From a virus: DNA of 40,095 nucleotides. Shown here in pieces: positions 19,601 through 27,547 of the stretch. The notes below the pieces were generated by a model that saw only the letters and a program-made list of their open reading frames with translations, had not been told where the DNA came from and did no database searches. Made by a program: the position numbers and the translations under genes. How positions within the stretch are numbered: position 1 is the first letter of the stretch; each line of letters begins with the position of its first letter. The stretch lies in the IMG/VR virus record IMGVR_UViG_3300025305_000045, positions 1-40,095 of that record. The stretch is one strand, 5' to 3'.

Positions 19601-22600
19601 CTAACATCCCGCGTCGGTAAAATCCTTTGGGAACAGTTCCGGAGATAATAGTTTCGAACGACCCAGTTCCCGAATTAATCGTCAGCTTGTATGACTCTTT
19701 CCTTGAATCTTTGTTTTGTTCCAGAGGATTAACGTGGCGGGCTTGTAGCCCCCCCACATGCTCAAACGTAAACGGCCCTTGAATAGCAGCAGGTCGCTCA
19801 TGAAGATCAACCAAGTCAACATTAGATATTCCATAAAGAACGAGAGACCCTTGATAACCTGTCGTGATGCTCGATGAGACTGCTTGGAAGGGTGCTAAAA
19901 GTTTGCCTCGGTAATGTGTACCGTCTTTGGTGGCTCTAAACGAAACTGCTCGTTTCGTTGTGGATAAAATTCGCTGAATTGGTGTGGGCAGCGGCTGAAA
20001 AGAATCGAAAGAAAAGCCGGTATTGTTGCGTGCGCGGCTTTGGTGTTCTTGGGAAATAATATTTTCTCCAGCATCGTTGCTGCCCAAGCTCACCTCAATA
20101 TACGGTCTTTGACTACTAGTGTATTCAGTCTGGGCGGCAGATAAGATAGCTGCTCTATCGGTGTTTATACCAGTGTCGGTGACCGCATCAATTGACCGAG
20201 ACAGGGGATAAGCTGTTCTTTCGGCTCGAACTTTCCACCAAAAACCATTGGTGGCTTGAGAAAGCGGGATCGGTGCGTGGTTAAACTCCCAACCCCTCGT
20301 ATGGGGGTTGCTTGAGTATCCCGCGCTTCTAACAACGCCGTCGCCGATAGGATAGGGATAGTTGCCCATTCGTTTTTTGTTTCCGAGAAAATGATAGTGG
20401 TATTTAGGTCTTTCGAGGATGTGACTCTCGACGATCGTCCTTACGTCTTCTGAATGGCGAGCAGAGGCGGGAAATAGTTGTTCAATCATTTGACCCATGG
20501 CTGTATCTAACCATTTATAATATTTAAGGTATTTTTCCAGATCGGGGGTGTTGCCCACTTTTCGGAAAAATATCTCCCGCAACTTTGCCATTGACTTATA
20601 ATCTTGGCGATATTTGTTGACCGGCTCTCCTATGAGATTGTTCATTTCTTCGATTGACGCAAACATTTGAAGCATCCTATCGGAGATGCCCCGATACATG
20701 CTTTTTTCCAAGGAGAAGTAGAAATTAGTAGGGCGGCGATTAGGCTTAAATACTTCTACATCTCCTGCGAGAATTTTCACCATATCGTCGCTGGCCACAT
20801 ATTCGGGGAGTTGAGTTTTTTGAGTATAAACATATTGCTTGCGCACAGGTGACGAGCTAGTAGCAAAGAAATCGCCTCTGCCGGTGTGCTGTCTTAAATT
20901 AATATTACTAAAGACGCCCCCCTGATAAACAGATGGGTATTCGCTGGTGCCGGTGACTGAGCCCGATGAGTAGTCGGCTACTAAAAATCTTCCGTTAATA
21001 TTGCTGCCACTAACGTCACCGAAATCCCAGTTCAGAGCCATCGTCTCTATGGCAGGAATATAATCCTGGGAAGAACCTGTTTGAAACCCGTAGGCATATC
21101 GGTAGGGGCGTAGGCGGCCAAAACTATCAACCTCTTGCGCATGGCGGTCTACTGTTCCCGTTGGAATATAATCGCTCCAATAGACCAGGCTAGACGCACG
21201 CACATCCGTCGCGGTGTCTACTGCCCCCGTAAAATTAGTGCGGTGGGCACCGAGGTATAGGCGTTTACTAGTGCCTAGCATCGCTCCACCGCTCGCAGCA
21301 GTCAATGACGAGGTTAGATAAAAACTGTTTCTTTTAAATCCGGTGTTATAGTTGACGCCGTAAAATTCCAACTTGTAGTAATCAGAAGTCTGATCTTCAA
21401 TGACGGCTCCGGTAACCCCATCAGAAAAAGGATATTTGGTCGGGCGCACACTTAGTGCTAAATTCCACTTTTGATTTTCATAGACGTTTTGAAAAACACT
21501 GCTAGTGAGAATCGTGGTTCCAGCGCGGTCAAGCACAGCAAAACTAACGTCTTTAATTTTGGAGGTAGGTGACGTGATCTCCGCATCAGCAGATGCAGAT
21601 TTAATCGCATATACCATCAGCCCATGATCATTGCCGTAATCCGCCCAAGTCAAATTACTAGAAGTGACGCTAGCAGTAAGAGGACTATGATACCCGAACA
21701 AAGAGGCCGAGTTAACCGTCACAATTTCATGATTTAGGGTATGAGTATTTGATTTATCGGGAAAGATAAATTCCGATTCAATTGTGAAGGCATATTGTCC
21801 CAAGTCATTGCTGCCGGTAATAATCCCGATAGACTCCGGATTTTCTGCGTTATAATGTTGATAAATGGTGCCATAAGAGTCTTGGGTGTTCAAAAGACCC
21901 GTAAAATCAACATATTTTTTTGATGCAGCGCCGGCTTTATAGGAAGTATCTAAAACAAAATCTTGGTTATTCGCATATACATTCAGGGCAATGAGATCAT
22001 CATCCACTCCCAAACAGCGAATAAAGTTTCTTATTGCCTTCTCGCTTCCTTTAGATTTCAGAATATAAGGAAGGTTAGCGTAAATGTTCTTATAAATTAC
22101 ATTTTTTATGTCAGTGAGATTCTGGTCAAAGTTGAGGGTGGCATCCCGTTGTAAAAATTGTTCCATTAAGCCAGCATTTTCAAACAACTCCGGAGTTTGA
22201 ATTCCCACACTATCCAAAAGACGATCATTGTAGGGGAATTCATTAATGCTAGCTGTTGCGCTGCCGCTAATGTAGCGCATTTGTTTGAGTTGTGATAGCT
22301 CCCCAATTTGAGCATGGAGCGTATCAAGATAACTAGCCATAATCTGCGTTATGTTTGAAAGTTCATTGTTGGTTTGTGCATCTTCTTCGATGATCCATGA
22401 CGGGAGCGTATTAACGAGTCGCGCTGTATTAGTATAATCGTATAATTTACCCGAAGCGGTCAACTCTCCGCGGGAACCTGTCAATAAATGGTGTGTGGGC
22501 CGGACAATTGGATCCGGCTTCTCATAAAGCGATAATGACGCAGAGTAGGCGATCGCATCTATCGCAGAGCCTGTGCTGCGGGCTCCCGAAGCATAATTGA

Positions 22601-23777
22601 CGAACAAGCCATTTGATATTCTTCCGGAATAATCTAAAACAACCTTATCCAAAGGCGTGGAATCAGTAACTCCCTCATTGAAACGGTAATAAACCCCCAA
22701 ATCGACGTTGGCTAAATACTGATCACTTCCGCCATAAACTCGGCTAAACCAATTCCTTCCAACCTCTTCCGCATTTCGGGCTTTTTTCCAAAACCTAAAT
22801 TCATCCAGAGATCCTGACAATTTCCCCCAGCCAAGCATGCTCGCATCGGATGCGTCGGCGGATCCCGAAGGAGCAGATCGTAGAGCCGCCAAATTGCTTA
22901 TTAAAGATCCCGTAACAACTCCAATCTCTGCGCTGTAAGTTATTTTGGGGCCGACACAAGTTCCGCTTTGATAAAATTTAATATCAACTGTAGAACCGCT
23001 TGTGTCGAGAGTCACAGAATATTGATTCCACTTATTGTTACCAATATTTAAACCACCTGTGGTGGGCACCGGCAATTCGTAAAAGCCGGTTGTGCCTGAC
23101 TGCATCGTGACAAAGAACCTGTCTTGTTCCACCGAGCTAATAGATACTGTAAATCTTCCATAATCATGAGAAGATGATAAATTTCCGTTCCACGCATCAA
23201 AAACTACTTCCCGAGAAGAAGTTACCTGAGAAACAGACCAGTCTTTTTTGAGGCAAAATTCTACTGCCGATCCTGAAGCGCCGCCGAATTCCAGATTGTT
23301 AGTTCTGTATTGGGCGGTAGAATAGATAGTTCCGGAATGAGGCCCGCCTTTTGTTTGAATATATTCAGCAGAACTCGAATAATATCCCGAAGAGTGTGTA
23401 GTTGGGGTTCCGTAAGATAACCCAAACGTCACATATCCAGTAGAGCGCGGGTATTTGTCATTAAGAACATATTTTTCAAGAGCGTTAAGGTCATTATAAA
23501 ACTTTGTCGTTTCCAGACCCGATCCGTCATAAGGGTAGCTGCTCGAAATATAATCAAATGCGCTCGCATAATACTTTTCGGCTGAACCAAATTTTACAAA
23601 GTTGTCGGGATCCGAAAAATCAAGTGGGGAAACAAAATCTCTATTTTTCTTGATGCTCTCACTTAGGTGAGCCGCTGATTCAATCCCATCGCCCAATGAG
23701 CCAACCGCCGATTTCTTGAGAAATTTATTAACAGTGGTTGTCTGCTTGTTTTTTTCAAATAACTTTTTGATACTCAT
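13695..23777 (-). CDS. Giant baseplate/tail protein (3360 aa) with LamG-like domains and tail-protein-I-like motif
   Basis: One uninterrupted 3360-codon frame covers a quarter of the window. A LamG/concanavalin-like domain lies at about residues 165-395, recognisable by W-N-x-Y-S-V-T-L-D and by SLDEFRFWKKAR at 323-334. A second such domain is likely at about 655-900 (KWNLALSV, RLYLGAHRTNF). Between them, at about 555-592, is IYKNIYANLPYILKSKGSEK, then a helix ending CLGV, resembling the L-P-x-L-x-K-G-(S/T) core of P2 tail protein I. Near 1150-1210 is a helical block ending ESHILERPKYHYHF. An Arg run (GRRRRK) lies near 2490. The last 110 residues are Pro/Glu/Lys-rich and likely disordered. Encoded after the gp6-like gene, it may be the gp7/gpI counterpart, about three times the length of T4 gp7. 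It overlaps the 507-aa gene by ATGA. Confidence 0.78.
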   Translation of the reverse strand: MSIKKLFEKNKQTTTVNKFLKKSAVGSLGDGIESAAHLSESIKKNRDFVSPLDFSDPDNFVKFGSAEKYYASAFDYISSSYPYDGSGLETTKFYNDLNALEKYVLNDKYPRSTGYVTFGLSYGTPTTHSSGYYSSSAEYIQTKGGPHSGTIYSTAQYRTNNLEFGGASGSAVEFCLKKDWSVSQVTSSREVVFDAWNGNLSSSHDYGRFTVSISSVEQDRFFVTMQSGTTGFYELPVPTTGGLNIGNNKWNQYSVTLDTSGSTVDIKFYQSGTCVGPKITYSAEIGVVTGSLISNLAALRSAPSGSADASDASMLGWGKLSGSLDEFRFWKKARNAEEVGRNWFSRVYGGSDQYLANVDLGVYYRFNEGVTDSTPLDKVVLDYSGRISNGLFVNYASGARSTGSAIDAIAYSASLSLYEKPDPIVRPTHHLLTGSRGELTASGKLYDYTNTARLVNTLPSWIIEEDAQTNNELSNITQIMASYLDTLHAQIGELSQLKQMRYISGSATASINEFPYNDRLLDSVGIQTPELFENAGLMEQFLQRDATLNFDQNLTDIKNVIYKNIYANLPYILKSKGSEKAIRNFIRCLGVDDDLIALNVYANNQDFVLDTSYKAGAASKKYVDFTGLLNTQDSYGTIYQHYNAENPESIGIITGSNDLGQYAFTIESEFIFPDKSNTHTLNHEIVTVNSASLFGYHSPLTASVTSSNLTWADYGNDHGLMVYAIKSASADAEITSPTSKIKDVSFAVLDRAGTTILTSSVFQNVYENQKWNLALSVRPTKYPFSDGVTGAVIEDQTSDYYKLEFYGVNYNTGFKRNSFYLTSSLTAASGGAMLGTSKRLYLGAHRTNFTGAVDTATDVRASSLVYWSDYIPTGTVDRHAQEVDSFGRLRPYRYAYGFQTGSSQDYIPAIETMALNWDFGDVSGSNINGRFLVADYSSGSVTGTSEYPSVYQGGVFSNINLRQHTGRGDFFATSSSPVRKQYVYTQKTQLPEYVASDDMVKILAGDVEVFKPNRRPTNFYFSLEKSMYRGISDRMLQMFASIEEMNNLIGEPVNKYRQDYKSMAKLREIFFRKVGNTPDLEKYLKYYKWLDTAMGQMIEQLFPASARHSEDVRTIVESHILERPKYHYHFLGNKKRMGNYPYPIGDGVVRSAGYSSNPHTRGWEFNHAPIPLSQATNGFWWKVRAERTAYPLSRSIDAVTDTGINTDRAAILSAAQTEYTSSQRPYIEVSLGSNDAGENIISQEHQSRARNNTGFSFDSFQPLPTPIQRILSTTKRAVSFRATKDGTHYRGKLLAPFQAVSSSITTGYQGSLVLYGISNVDLVDLHERPAAIQGPFTFEHVGGLQARHVNPLEQNKDSRKESYKLTINSGTGSFETIISGTVPKGFYRRGMLAQAPVNIKNIKTLTGTIAPTAGVQPIGNYKLNYEVVQTNDRALTNMDFVFNNSNYYLVTNHASGTGSSGSMASAFVTPPIRRTAGLTGSVDYFSPRQTGSARTNQTIIVNQFAAPGGKLVSKQQFRDMPSDQVSPNNVVTYRNEYVKRIGNNASRVLGYSLGAGTGYRGYLRQYTGWGGFQQNITAELDYMQAQTSGDGLTWFNDGLPSLTRSATDIPGNPNIVNLTASQGDVYTVPVFGLANLHKTQRNTIQRLSLAAYPASAGSTQALTASIRDNGFVTRPIPAADRTEWFLATSGSDTTGSENYDKWILSSSHYPSNILIPSSSLSTAEVYKFGAYSAASSPEWDIDALLSGTFSPFFTNSVGNVGWIWAETFPSFVPWTQTRTGELAQAKYYTQNNVYEFDAQSVNTNRGSKAFRDSYSRTFRDAGRSQYSSPNPGEVGNVLTQRYSERFIEPPLTSRYKPLKHTIRTYRGTPSKTEYEQLVPVELEYSYGNVLQGFANKGLNVKLGNKRKYQSGIIRRPYEILRDSYVQEVERTTTGVDLIKRMTYKETIYPQERYTYLSGTRSRLAFKNNFWREDGVTVPNIYFSDELEQLVKGGTTIEGLYPQLIQNLTGSAVITSNSVQAGRFSGSNLIETIVYASEQTGNFVTSQGYRVMGEEQLPWSHGWGTAISNPYFTLATVTGQGTGSIWPMDSFPYSEWFTARDGRASGFNTVNPFNAMLRFGLRLNGGGPGNITNDATLIAGAGQMQSGELMMPHFGQTIDGYDQDAEAGISFYQTSSIISAQYVYCVPTHVTSEKATTPLITLYDVVNPLTVGGSIYSRPDWIAGRCRRVVDGAQRFALTKQHFPSYATYNDYVTDIRRAGKEYTLIPEFRISEHMPTYKANGSVYTALTGALTLTGASDDLSSSIDANFFTRFTTTDLIEYLNPFMEHGTDDLEFNKKPKEFGLTSEAIVKLLPYDGFYPQTRTLEIATLFSESYGAFATYSGSTRGPESTVTAGARLDISGLNEETSTINYGYAHLSASAWRTVLRPFFAPGILYNSIKSGMGVQYPICRNGRNSEQFFPGRIAAGQVETLYSPLKGCLTGAFSGITEGFPGGRRRRKQGSAEQFDFEDANVNKMFWGDVIPFEGLLKPMEHFTDEKPGVVNADINTLLWLDVTASIPASSSFNDTLYRSAISNFLGVTPEFFLTQRETGYMTKFVAEIPQKNTTTSPQGAQSTSQIEERTATVSAQKAYIMEVVVRKTDNFNLYSNPYAFGTPTATGSTVFGWDELRAAGYGTATKTTVGATPEGRDWPLHRGEFAPFAPTYYYGPSIARLTYMPKESGEVTLGQILQGDDIYVEYVNSDGYYYDFASGSFASLTSSEVISSSNLPIYEWNRAWQNRQDLDATIVIDNQFPSEVGGKISPLNSNKWVIMPKWECPILDFPKPASRDSSEAQTPVSYNFSASVMRGLTNANVPSTGDPNQPGTDYFTYGMWHQYGVMPQENEGIYLYISDVDMNSTEFRLCGDPGSTGGVDPNALVQPVKKVPLFVLEASRSVDSLASLVGFKPEEIMPPNQWVPSRAKKMGTLGEDGEKTISEGIIAMPFYYDSENGRMRAMTLRANLHQLGPKIKEFRRAFTKYSMPPSLRKQVKNLLPPDYPSIPGFIDPFGGDDYDEVLSPAEARIPVIYLFEHTVAFSRQDLADIWQGILPSIGDNFKTSVVAIDHYMPAAQSEDRLVPYPEILSKQIELNIPRTGIPRADLLDTVIHPHKDGFVPEIRWLVFKVKQRGMTDYTTMMLQEINDGNATQNFNTQFGYISDSLPPGMRNSVVARKNRYTMNLYDQGILGVGRNNYNWPYDYCSLVELGKITSKVGFRPELEREERPEEPPPSQPGPRSRVEQQEDSREEREEVIRNRESSPKPAKSKERDPQKGEPPKEQPEPQPEQIGFEEAEPAPGQQQIELRDLDNTPRMGGGKVGGNGGDYDF

Positions 23778-25297
23778 GAGCTTTCTTCATTGTTCACTCT
23801 AAATTTAAAGACCTCTGGTTGTTCCATATATTTTCCATACATATAATACATGAACTGGATCCCATAGGAATATCCTGGCTCTAAATAAGTCGTGTCTAAG
23901 TCAAAATAATTTCCGCTAATGTCGTAGGAAAGCTTCGTAAAATTGTAACTCCCCGTTCCAAAGGGAAGAATTTCCATTTGATCGATAACCCGATAAAGTC
24001 GATAATAAGCCGATTCAATTTGTTTGGGTTTTATCGTCGTGGTGGCCAGCGTATAAATATTAGGGTTCCAGTTTTTATCTCGTACGAACACGCGCAATCG
24101 GGATTGCTGCCCCTTGAGATACTCACTTTTAAGATTCGTGATATCGGTGACATATTCCGTATCGTAAACCAAACTGCTAGCAGTTAGCGAGGTGGGGCTG
24201 AAGCTTCCTGTATAATATTGGGTGGAGCCCGAAAACCAGACGTCGCATATACCATCCAGCGTGCTCGTGGTAGCGAAGGAAGCCGTATAAGTTCCTGTAA
24301 TTGTTAGATCATTTTCGGTGAGCACTCCTCCCGAGATGTTGTATACGGTAGAGCCCAACAAATCTACGACCTCTAATTTACTTCCCGCGGGAGTTCCGTC
24401 ATAACTCGCGCTATAGAAATTAACCAGTATATTTTGGAGTTTAGATTGGTCGCGACCACCGCCGGCAGCAGCTTGAGAAGTCGTGGGCTCAAGCCCCGGT
24501 ATATTTTGAAGGTTTCCTCGAATATCATTATAAAGGAAGAGAGTTTGGCGATTTTCTGCCGGAGTCAACAGACTGCTTGAGAGCAAAAAGTTTCCTCGGT
24601 TATCCTGCCGGGAAGAATCCCACCTTGCCTCTATAACCGGTCTCTTGAAATAATAGTCGCTAGTTCTTCCGAAGAACCTTTTGGTATAAAATGAGCCCGA
24701 CGAGCCGGAAATGATGGCGTCGGGAAATTTCAGAAGAAAGCCGTAGTTCGTTTTTTCGGTCGATCTAAAGCGCGCTATGAGGGAAGTAATATCCACACTA
24801 ATATCTTCCAACCCTCCGGTAAAGAAAAAGCTAGTGGCATAATTTCCAGTCAAGTAGTCGCTTCCTGTATTGTTCCACTCTACTCCTTGAGAAGATGAAA
24901 TCCAGTTGGATACGCCAATATCGGTATAGTTTTCCATATCCAATCCAGTTCCCTCAACCCAGGCGGATTCTACCATGTTGATGTCGAGGCTGTAGCTAAT
25001 GGGCGTCGTGTTTCCGTGAGGAGCATTATACATTTTGAGCATGTATTGAACACTAGAGGAGGGTACGGTGCCGGCATTTATATCGGATATAAGGGTGCTC
25101 ACAGGGAAGTTAATTAAAATTCTAGCCTGCTCGGCTGTGGTAGAGTTAGCCGACGCAGAAGTTTGCCCATGAATAACAAAGGCTTCCAAAATATCGGATG
25201 CACCCATATTTGAACCAGTGCCTCGTGTTTGAAGGTCGTCTTTGAAAGCGTTGGTAATGGTATTATCACTGTTGGAAAAATATTTCTTGATTGCCAT
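23774..25297 (-). CDS. Baseplate-associated structural protein, DNRLRE-like (507 aa)
   Basis: The N-terminal half has the character of DNRLRE/CBM-like beta domains: a conserved strand ILINFPVS near 63-70, a W-V-E-G-T-G-L-D-M-E-N-Y-T-D turn near 115-128, and the late strand YGFLLKFPD near 190. The C-terminal half is Ser/Thr/Tyr-rich and ends in a compact domain (about 430-505) that may cap or attach. Such proteins occur in phage tails as beta-rich adaptors. The start ATG overlaps the TAA of the gp6-like gene (TAATG) and the stop overlaps the start of the giant gene (ATGA). The three are therefore translationally coupled, implying assembly into one wedge-like complex. There is no counterpart in the T4 gene order; the function is inferred from position. 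Confidence 0.72.
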   Translation of the reverse strand: MAIKKYFSNSDNTITNAFKDDLQTRGTGSNMGASDILEAFVIHGQTSASANSTTAEQARILINFPVSTLISDINAGTVPSSSVQYMLKMYNAPHGNTTPISYSLDINMVESAWVEGTGLDMENYTDIGVSNWISSSQGVEWNNTGSDYLTGNYATSFFFTGGLEDISVDITSLIARFRSTEKTNYGFLLKFPDAIISGSSGSFYTKRFFGRTSDYYFKRPVIEARWDSSRQDNRGNFLLSSSLLTPAENRQTLFLYNDIRGNLQNIPGLEPTTSQAAAGGGRDQSKLQNILVNFYSASYDGTPAGSKLEVVDLLGSTVYNISGGVLTENDLTITGTYTASFATTSTLDGICDVWFSGSTQYYTGSFSPTSLTASSLVYDTEYVTDITNLKSEYLKGQQSRLRVFVRDKNWNPNIYTLATTTIKPKQIESAYYRLYRVIDQMEILPFGTGSYNFTKLSYDISGNYFDLDTTYLEPGYSYGIQFMYYMYGKYMEQPEVFKFRVNNEESS

Positions 25298-27090
25298 TAT
25301 TTCACTACCCCCACGACATCTTTATTCGGCAGTAGCACCTCTGCCACACTATCTTGGGGAATAACTAGATATCTTCCGTCTGTGGAGAGGTTTGTATCAA
25401 TATCATATTCCGCGGTGCTGTATAATCCCCCGACTTTGTTATCAAGCTCCACATTGAGGGTATCAATAACCCCAGGCACTTCGTTTAAAAGTTTGTAAAT
25501 TTCGGAAATGTAAATGGCTTCCCCAATATTTCTCTTCACGTTTAGCAACTTGTTGATTAATTTATTCGTGCAAGCGTCTAAAAGCTCATATTTGTTTACA
25601 TCTAATTCGGGGGTTATTTCAAACTTGATTCCATAATTTATTACCTTTGCATCCAAAATGTCAATGGTGTCATTCATCATGCGATAGCGATTAATCCATG
25701 TTTTGAGATTCTCTTTCATCGTTGTGTTGGCCACAGCTAAATTCCCCGAAGTGTCTTCGGATAACACATACATGTTCAAATTTCTTTTAAGTGAGTCGGG
25801 ATCTTGGATCACGTTCACTCTCTTGATCCTGCCAAACTTAGAAGGCATCATGTAGGCAAGCGTCGTATAATCCGACCGTGTTACCGCTCGGTTTTGAGAA
25901 GCAAATGCACCGTAGGCCCTAGTCCTTACTTCATCGGGCATAAGCAAACTCGTATCGCCCGTAATCGGTTCGGCATTTTGGGCTTCCAGTGATTGGATAA
26001 CTTCCCCCATAGTGGCGGCGGCGAGATTTGCTCGATTCCTAAAAATTAATTCGGGATTCAGGATTGTGCGAACTGATCCCACCGAAGCGTTAATATTATC
26101 ATTGGTATTAGCGCGGTAGGATACGGTTAAGGTTGTATTTTCGGGCACGACTCCGAACTTGTCAGTTTGTATGAGGTTGGAGGGATCAAAAGTTGGGTCA
26201 GAGATATAACTTCTCCCCACTACATCTAAAACCACGTCAGCCGGATCAGCAATGATATCGCCCGTCAGATTACCCGACGACCCATAACCAAATTGCAAAA
26301 ACGCATCTCCCGAGGCATCGAACTCGGTTACAAAACGGCGTGGCACCGGGCGCAGTCGCATCACATAGGGCACAGCGGTTCTATCCGAGGCGTAATTGGG
26401 AACTTCCTGTGCCACTACATCCTGAGTCAGATACTCGACTTCGTAGTATTCGTTACCCTGAGAATCTGTCACCGAAATAATTTCGCTAATGTTAGAAACC
26501 CCAACCGGAAGGCGTATAAATCGTTGATAATTGCCCACTTCTATAGCTTTGGTGCCGTTTTGCCCGGATGTAACATTCCCGAATGCTTGAACAGCAAACC
26601 ATGTTGGAACACCGGTATCCGAATCTACCTTTGCTACCGTTACCTCATTATTCGCTGCCGAGAAATCCACATTCTCGTTCAACGTAAATACTGCCCCTCC
26701 TGCCGACGACACTGTTAACCCGCGCTGCAAAATAGGCAGATAATCAGTATCGGGTTCTCCGCTTGCTGCGGTTGCTGGGATCAGCACATAAAACGTTACT
26801 ACTCCGGTCGTAGTAGCTGCGCCGGGGATTTTATATCCCAGTTGTTGTGCCAGGCGCACAACATTTTCATATTCAAGCGCGCTATCCAAAAAACTTTCGT
26901 TAGCCTGATAATCAGTATAAAATGATAACTGGTCTCCGACATACGCAACCAAATCCAACATAAGAGCGCCAAACGAAGCTTCGTTGAAGTCTTTAAAAGT
27001 GGTGGGATAATATCGTTTTGCGTAGTTGGTCAGCGACTCCTTGATGGTTTCAAAATCTCTGCTTGCATAAGAGATCGGTTTTTTTGACAT
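25297..27090 (-). CDS. 6: Baseplate wedge protein, T4 gp6 / P2 gpJ type
   Basis: The 597-aa product has the gp6 opening: ISYASRDFETIKESL (6-20), then YYPTTFKDFNEASFGALML, LDLVAYVGDQLSFYTD (45-60) and ENVVRLAQQLGY. These are hallmarks of the gp6/Baseplate_J family, which forms the inner ring of the baseplate wedge and transmits sheath contraction. The middle is beta-rich, and the C-terminal third (about 395-560) includes R-T-R-A-Y-G and TRSDYTTLAY, typical of the gpJ dimerisation region. The length is close to T4 gp6 (about 660 aa). It follows the gp25-like gene by 27 bases, as W precedes J in P2-type tails. It is one of the most secure calls in the window. Confidence 0.92.
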   Translation of the reverse strand: MSKKPISYASRDFETIKESLTNYAKRYYPTTFKDFNEASFGALMLDLVAYVGDQLSFYTDYQANESFLDSALEYENVVRLAQQLGYKIPGAATTTGVVTFYVLIPATAASGEPDTDYLPILQRGLTVSSAGGAVFTLNENVDFSAANNEVTVAKVDSDTGVPTWFAVQAFGNVTSGQNGTKAIEVGNYQRFIRLPVGVSNISEIISVTDSQGNEYYEVEYLTQDVVAQEVPNYASDRTAVPYVMRLRPVPRRFVTEFDASGDAFLQFGYGSSGNLTGDIIADPADVVLDVVGRSYISDPTFDPSNLIQTDKFGVVPENTTLTVSYRANTNDNINASVGSVRTILNPELIFRNRANLAAATMGEVIQSLEAQNAEPITGDTSLLMPDEVRTRAYGAFASQNRAVTRSDYTTLAYMMPSKFGRIKRVNVIQDPDSLKRNLNMYVLSEDTSGNLAVANTTMKENLKTWINRYRMMNDTIDILDAKVINYGIKFEITPELDVNKYELLDACTNKLINKLLNVKRNIGEAIYISEIYKLLNEVPGVIDTLNVELDNKVGGLYSTAEYDIDTNLSTDGRYLVIPQDSVAEVLLPNKDVVGVVK

Positions 27091-27117
27091 TGGAAGCCCT
27101 CGGTATTACTTCAGTAA

Positions 27118-27519
27118 TTAGTCGTTTATCGGAGATATTTCTATTCTATCAGAAGTGTCAATTGAGCCGACGTTGTATTCGATAGAGATGCGGACTGCAT
27201 TCAAATCCATGTGACTGTCTTGATCGGATGTTATAAAGCTGATTTTCTCGATATTAATAAACGGTAGATATTTGGTTACCTGCTTGTTTATGAGTGTCAC
27301 AACCTGATTTTGAAGTCTGCCCGAAATTCCCTCGAACAACACTCTTCGAAGCCCGCATCCAAACTCGGGAATCATAGGACGCTCTCCCGGTGACGTCAAC
27401 AACATATTTTTAAAGTTTTGTTTTATAACTGGGCCCAAAGTTTTGTTCAATGCATAAGGTCCGTCTTCTTGGCTGTAAGCTAGCGGAAGCCTAACTGAAA
27501 TTCCCTGTAATTTTGACAT
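27118..27519 (-). CDS. 25: Baseplate wedge protein, gp25/GPW (lysozyme-like fold) family
   Basis: The 133-aa product matches the GPW/gp25 family in length and motif. It has an N-terminal strand, then LLTSPGERPMIPEFGCGLR (41-58), the PEFG-x-G-L-R signature, then LFE and a final strand (RISIEYNV). Gp25 joins the inner baseplate to the sheath and starts sheath polymerisation. The fold resembles a lysozyme, but the family is structural. Its place directly before the gp6-like gene reproduces the W-J order of contractile tails. A strong AAGGAGGG ribosome site and a late-promoter-like box precede it. Nothing is unusual beyond the very large LysM gene immediately upstream. Confidence 0.93.
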   Translation of the reverse strand: MSKLQGISVRLPLAYSQEDGPYALNKTLGPVIKQNFKNMLLTSPGERPMIPEFGCGLRRVLFEGISGRLQNQVVTLINKQVTKYLPFINIEKISFITSDQDSHMDLNAVRISIEYNVGSIDTSDRIEISPIND

Positions 27520-27527
27520 TCAAGTAG

Positions 27528-27535
27528 CCCTCCTT
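27528..27535 (-). promoter_or_regulatory. Strong ribosome binding site for gp25
   Basis: AAGGAGGG on the minus strand, eight bases before the ATG at 27519-27517. It confirms the annotated start. Confidence 0.7.
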
Positions 27536-27539
27536 CCTT

Positions 27540-27547
27540 TATTTATC
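27540..27547 (-). promoter_or_regulatory. Candidate T4-type late promoter box before gp25
   Basis: The minus strand reads GATAAATA, seven of eight matches to the T4 late consensus TATAAATA. It lies about 20 bases before the gp25 ATG, so a transcript could start just before the ribosome site. It includes the TAA of the LysM gene, so it may be chance. The gp55-like factor encoded upstream makes such a box plausible. Confidence 0.3.
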
